The notes under the pieces are model-generated. The model ran no database searches. It saw only the letters and a program-made list of their open reading frames with translations, and was not told the origin of the DNA. Shown piece after piece: positions 60,653 to 64,000 of a stretch of 64,000 nt of DNA. The position numbers and the translations under genes are program-made. Location of the stretch: contig NZ_AP027149.1 of NCBI RefSeq assembly GCF_027925445.1, forward strand, positions 434,001-498,000, given 5' to 3'. Within the stretch, counting starts at the first letter, position 1, and each line of letters starts with the position of its first letter. The DNA is from Methylocystis bryophila. Lineage in GTDB: Bacteria > Pseudomonadota > Alphaproteobacteria > Rhizobiales > Beijerinckiaceae.

Positions 60653-63475
60653 CTAAACCAGCACCCCGTGACAGTGCTTATACTTCTTGCCCGAGCCACA
60701 GGGGCAGGGCTCGTTGCGCCCGACCTTGCCCCAGGTCGCGGGGTTTTGCGGATCGCGCTCGGGACCGGCCGGACGCGCCGCCGCAAGCGACGCGAAGTCT
60801 GTCGCATCGATTCGCGCGTTGAGCTCTGCGAGCGCCGTCTGCTCCCCAACGGGCTCGGCAAGCCCCAAGGGCGCCGGATGCGTCATCTGCATCGGCGGCA
60901 GCTCCATCGGCGCCGAGGGCGGCGCCTCGAAGGTCACGTCGATGCGCATGAGCTGCTCGGTCACGCGCTCGTCCCAATGCGCCATCAGCGACTTGAAGAG
61001 ATCGAGAGCCTCGGCCTTGTATTCGTTCAAGGGATCGCGCTGCGCCATGCCGCGCCAGCCGATGACCTGGCGCAGATGATCGAGCGCCACCAAGTGATCC
61101 CGCCACAAAAGATCGAGCGATTGCAGCACGAATTGCTTCTCCAGCATGCGCTGCAGCTTCGGCGTGTTCCTCTCGACGCGCGCCGCATAGGCTTCCTCCG
61201 CGCCGGCGTGGAGCCGTTCCACGATCTCCTCGTCGGCGATGCCCTCCTCCGCCGCCCAGGCGGCGACCGGCACGTCGAGATTGAGCTTGGCCTTCACCTC
61301 GCGGTCGAGGCCTTCGACGTCCCAGGCGTCGGCGTAGGCGTCGTGGGGAATATGGCGCGCGACCAAGGCGTGAATCACGTCCTCGCGCATTTCGGCGACC
61401 GTCTCCTCAACGCTCTCCTCATTCATGATCTCGCGGCGGCGCTCGAAGATCACTTTGCGCTGATCGTTCATCACATTGTCGAACTTCAGCACATTCTTGC
61501 GCATGTCGAAGTTGCGCGCCTCGACCTTCTGCTGCGCCTTCTCCAGCGCCTTGTTGATCCAGGGATGGACGATCGCTTCGCCCTCCTGCAGCCCGAGCTT
61601 GACGAGCATGGCGTCGAGCCGCTCGGAGCCGAAGATGCGCATCAGATCGTCTTGCAGCGACAGATAGAATTTCGAGCGGCCGGGATCGCCCTGGCGGCCG
61701 GAGCGGCCGCGCAGCTGATTGTCGATGCGCCGGCTTTCGTGACGCTCGGTGCCCATGATGTAGAGGCCGCCGGCGGCGATCGCCTGCTCCTTGAAGCGCG
61801 CAACCTCGGCGCGGATCTCGGCCTCCTTGGCGGCGCGCTCTTCGCCCTCCAGGGCGGCGCATTCCTGCTCGACGCGCATCTCGACGTTGCCGCCGAGCTG
61901 AATGTCGGTGCCGCGGCCGGCCATGTTGGTTGCGACGGTGATCGCGCCTGGGACGCCGGCTTCGGCGACGATATAGGCCTCGAGCTCATGAAAGCGGGCG
62001 TTCAGCACCGCGAAGAGCTTCGACGGCTTGCCGGAGCGCGCGGCCTCATAGAGCTTGGGGATCCCCTTCTTGTCCTCGAAGTCGATCTGCTTGTAGCCGC
62101 GCTTCGCCAGATATTGCGCAAGCTGCTCGGACTTTTCGATCGAGGTCGTGCCGACGAGCAGCGGCTGCAGCCGCGCGCTCGCCTCCTCGATCTCCGAGGT
62201 GATCGCCGCAAGCTTCTCCTCGGCGGTGCGATAGACTTCGTCGTCCTCGTCCTTGCGCTGCAAGATGCGGTTCGTCGGGATCTCGACGACGTCGAGCTTG
62301 TAGATTTCCGCGAACTCCAGCGACTCGGTCGACGCCGTGCCGGTCATGCCGGCAAGCTTCCCGTAGAGGCGGAAATAGTTTTGGAAGGTGATCGTCGCGA
62401 GCGTCACATTCTCAGGCTGGACCTGCACATGCTCCTTGGCCTCGAGCGCCTGGTGCAGGCCTTCCGAATAACGGCGTCCGGGCATCATGCGGCCGGTGAA
62501 CTCGTCGATGATGACGACCTCGCCCTTGCGGACGATGTAGTCCTTGTCCTTCTGGAAGAGCTTGTGGGCGCGCAACGCCTGATTGATATGATGGATGATC
62601 GTGACGTTTTGCGCCTCATAGAGCGCGCCCTCGACGAGCACGCCGGCCTCGGTGAGGACCTGCTCCATATGCTCGTTGCCGGCGTCGGTCAGATTGACCG
62701 TGCGCTGCTTCTCGTCGAGCTCGAAGTCCTCGGGACGGAGCGTTGGAATGAACGTGTCGATCGTGTTGTAAAGATCGGACTTGTCGTCGACCGGACCCGA
62801 GATGATAAGCGGCGTGCGCGCCTCGTCGATCAGAATGGAGTCGACCTCGTCGACGATCGCGAAGTTGTGACCGCGCTGGACCATGTGCGCGAGCTCATAT
62901 TTCATATTGTCGCGCAGATAATCGAAGCCGTATTCGTTGTTCGTGCCGTAGGTGATGTCGCAGGCGTAGGCGTTGGCGCGCTCCTCGTCGGAGAGGTCGT
63001 GGACGATCACGCCGACGCTCATCCCGAGGAATCTGTATACCTTCCCCATCCAATCGGCGTCGCGCTTGGCGAGATAGTCGTTGACCGTGACGACATGCAC
63101 GCCGTCGCCCGTCAGCGCGTTGAGATAGACGGCGAGGGTCGCGACGAGCGTCTTGCCTTCGCCGGTGCGCATCTCGGCGATCGCGCCCTCGTGCAGCACC
63201 ATGCCGCCGATGAGCTGCACATCGAAGTGTCGCTGACCGAGCGTGCGCTTGGCCGCCTCGCGCACGGTGGCGAAGGCCGGCACGAGCAGCTCGTCGAGCG
63301 TCTTGCCGGCGGCGAGCTGGTCGCGGAATTCCTGGGTGCGGGCGCGCAGCTCCTCGTCGGAGAGCTTCTCGATCTCCGGCTCCAGCGCGTTGATCGCCTT
63401 GACGCGGGGCTGATAGGTCTTGAGCCGCCGTTCGTTGGCCGTGCCGAAAATCTTCTTCGCGAGCCCGCCGATCAT
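60653..63475 (-). CDS. secA: preprotein translocase ATPase SecA
   Basis: 940 residues, complete: MRTGEGKTLVATLAVYLNAL (Walker A), VDEVDSILIDEARTPLIISGP (DEAD-like), GTNNEYGFDYLRDNM, ATNMAGRGTDIQLGG and the C-terminal zinc/SecB-binding motif PCPCGSGKKYKHCHG. Drives Sec protein export. First gene of the minus-strand block. The opposite strand carries a 976-codon open frame, an effect of codon bias. Confidence 0.97.
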   Translation of the reverse strand: MIGGLAKKIFGTANERRLKTYQPRVKAINALEPEIEKLSDEELRARTQEFRDQLAAGKTLDELLVPAFATVREAAKRTLGQRHFDVQLIGGMVLHEGAIAEMRTGEGKTLVATLAVYLNALTGDGVHVVTVNDYLAKRDADWMGKVYRFLGMSVGVIVHDLSDEERANAYACDITYGTNNEYGFDYLRDNMKYELAHMVQRGHNFAIVDEVDSILIDEARTPLIISGPVDDKSDLYNTIDTFIPTLRPEDFELDEKQRTVNLTDAGNEHMEQVLTEAGVLVEGALYEAQNVTIIHHINQALRAHKLFQKDKDYIVRKGEVVIIDEFTGRMMPGRRYSEGLHQALEAKEHVQVQPENVTLATITFQNYFRLYGKLAGMTGTASTESLEFAEIYKLDVVEIPTNRILQRKDEDDEVYRTAEEKLAAITSEIEEASARLQPLLVGTTSIEKSEQLAQYLAKRGYKQIDFEDKKGIPKLYEAARSGKPSKLFAVLNARFHELEAYIVAEAGVPGAITVATNMAGRGTDIQLGGNVEMRVEQECAALEGEERAAKEAEIRAEVARFKEQAIAAGGLYIMGTERHESRRIDNQLRGRSGRQGDPGRSKFYLSLQDDLMRIFGSERLDAMLVKLGLQEGEAIVHPWINKALEKAQQKVEARNFDMRKNVLKFDNVMNDQRKVIFERRREIMNEESVEETVAEMREDVIHALVARHIPHDAYADAWDVEGLDREVKAKLNLDVPVAAWAAEEGIADEEIVERLHAGAEEAYAARVERNTPKLQRMLEKQFVLQSLDLLWRDHLVALDHLRQVIGWRGMAQRDPLNEYKAEALDLFKSLMAHWDERVTEQLMRIDVTFEAPPSAPMELPPMQMTHPAPLGLAEPVGEQTALAELNARIDATDFASLAAARPAGPERDPQNPATWGKVGRNEPCPCGSGKKYKHCHGVLV

Positions 63476-63823
63476 AGATGTGTCCTTGATAAAAGCCGTC
63501 GTCCCCGGCTTCGAGGGTCGCGCAAGAGCCGACGCTTTCTAAGCGCCTATTTTCGGCCGGAGAGATAAGAGGGGGGGCAGGGGATGTCAATGTAACGGGC
63601 AGGAACGCCGGAGAGGGCCTAATTCTCGTGCTTTACGGGAATTTTCCAGCTCGAGGCGCAAAGGCCATGGCGCCTTCGCCGATCGTTTTTCTTTGCGTCT
63701 TGCCTCATCAATGGCGAGGGGCGCAATCTGCTCCCTCTCCCCGCCTGCGGGGAGAGGGCGGGGTGAGGGGCTTGCAGTGTCTGCTCAAATGCCGTGGGGA
63801 TCAAAGCGTTCGAAGGCGTGACA
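63476..63823. other. divergent gap with repeat elements
   Basis: About 350 bases between secA and the right-edge ABC gene. It holds one copy of the GGGGAGAGGG repeat (63732-63771) and the promoters of both genes; no gene is supported. Confidence 0.5.
63732..63771. repeat. REP-type GC-rich palindrome, copy 1
   Basis: CCCTCTCCCCGCCTGCGGGG and the following GAGAGGGCGGGGTGAGGGG: arms CCTCTCCCCGC / GCGGGGAGAGG. A widely dispersed alphaproteobacterial repeat. It is inverted relative to the copy at 63847. Confidence 0.8.
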
Positions 63824-64000
63824 ATGATCCAGGATAAAATCCCCGGCCCCTCACCCCAGCCCTCTCCCCGCAGGCGGGGAGAGGGAATTCCCGCCCCCCT
63901 CCTCGAGGCGCGCGGAGTCGTCAAATCCTACGTGACCCCGCAAGGGCGGCTGCAAATCCTCAAAGGCGTCGACCTTTCGCTTGGACCGGGCGAGACGCTG
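63824..64000 (+). CDS. ABC transporter ATP-binding protein, LolD/MacB-like, 3' part beyond window
   Basis: 59 codons visible from ATG 63824 (GAAGG seven bases upstream). Residues about 28 onward read LEARGVVKSYVTPQGRLQILKGVDLSLGPGE, the normal N-terminus of LolD/MacB-type ATPases. The first 25 residues are encoded largely by a REP element (63847-63885), translating to PGPSPQPSPRRRGEG. A GTG or downstream start avoiding the repeat is not seen before LEARGVV. LolD would act in lipoprotein release; with only the N-terminus, another ABC export role is possible. Confidence 0.7.
   Translation, partial: MIQDKIPGPSPQPSPRRRGEGIPAPLLEARGVVKSYVTPQGRLQILKGVDLSLGPGETL
63847..63885. repeat. REP-type GC-rich palindrome, copy 2, inside a coding region
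   Basis: Reverse-oriented copy of the repeat at 63732 (CCCCTCACCCCAGCCCTCTC then CCCGCAGGCGGGGAGAGGG). It falls inside the N-terminal codons of the right-edge ABC ATPase gene in an open frame, adding a Pro/Arg-rich segment. Confidence 0.8.

Noticed and set aside
60638..63568. 976-codon open frame on the strand opposite secA
   Set aside because: It mirrors secA over its full length, has no ribosome site or family resemblance, and is explained by GC-rich third codon positions; secA is complete and unmistakable.

Overview
The window looks like chromosomal DNA of a GC-rich alphaproteobacterium of the order Hyphomicrobiales. Supporting signs are a PhyR general-stress regulator with an HWE-family kinase, FixLJ-like two-component pairs with a perfect FixK/FNR box, a phasin, the clpX-lon-hupB-tRNA-Val block and REP elements of a type common in these genomes. 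A pyrophosphate-dependent phosphofructokinase and a class I fructose-bisphosphate aldolase would suit a methanotroph or methylotroph such as a Methylocystis or Methylosinus relative. That placement is inference: no methane, methanol or C1 gene is visible.

Layout. 0-2.5 kb: a small stress-type gene behind an EcfG-like promoter, an HWE kinase and PhyR. 2.5-10.3 kb: amino acid catabolism, with bacterioferritin-like, ornithine/lysine aminotransferase, ALDH7 dehydrogenase, HglS-type 2-oxoadipate decarboxylase, threonine dehydrogenase and 2-amino-3-ketobutyrate CoA ligase genes, then a PRC-barrel protein. 10.4-20 kb: a mixed metabolic stretch with an Aquifex-type aconitase, a secreted cupin, a solitary nuoD, aldolase, a PAS kinase with a divergent Rcp1-like regulator, and an MFS transporter. 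19.8-29.2 kb: trehalose genes (otsA; otsB with a GH15 hydrolase) around a FixJ-like regulator and a 1226-residue CheB-CheR-PAS-kinase fusion. 29.4-35.3 kb: a SCO1/zinc-finger pair, a second copy of an uncharacterised small protein, a phasin, and a membrane FixL-like kinase convergent with a FixJ-like regulator that has a FixK box upstream. 35.3-39.1 kb: acnA and a CDP-diacylglycerol pyrophosphatase. 39.3-53.9 kb: an exopolysaccharide locus (flippase, glycosyltransferase-like, polymerase-like, Wza-like exporter, chain-length regulator/BY-kinase) interrupted by an AMP-ligase/SDR pair and a metY-metA-ilvE operon. 54.1-63.5 kb, all on the minus strand: secA, pfp, a frameshifted ClpX-type zinc-finger gene, clpX, lon, hupB and tRNA-Val. 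The right edge cuts into an ABC-transporter ATPase.

How the parts fit. Three or four two-component modules lie within 35 kb, two of them FixLJ-like, so the segment is rich in oxygen/redox and stress sensing, with trehalose, phasin and ferritin genes as plausible outputs. The catabolic genes at 3-10 kb fit lysine to 2-oxoadipate to 2-hydroxyglutarate and threonine to glycine. The most unusual items are the CheB-CheR-FixL-type fusion that keeps both FixL heme-pocket landmarks, the paired small LWRGPK proteins beside the FixLJ-like modules, the frameshifted stand-alone ClpX zinc finger where clpP would be expected, and the aconitase lacking one cluster cysteine. No CRISPR array, prophage, intact insertion sequence or rRNA was seen.
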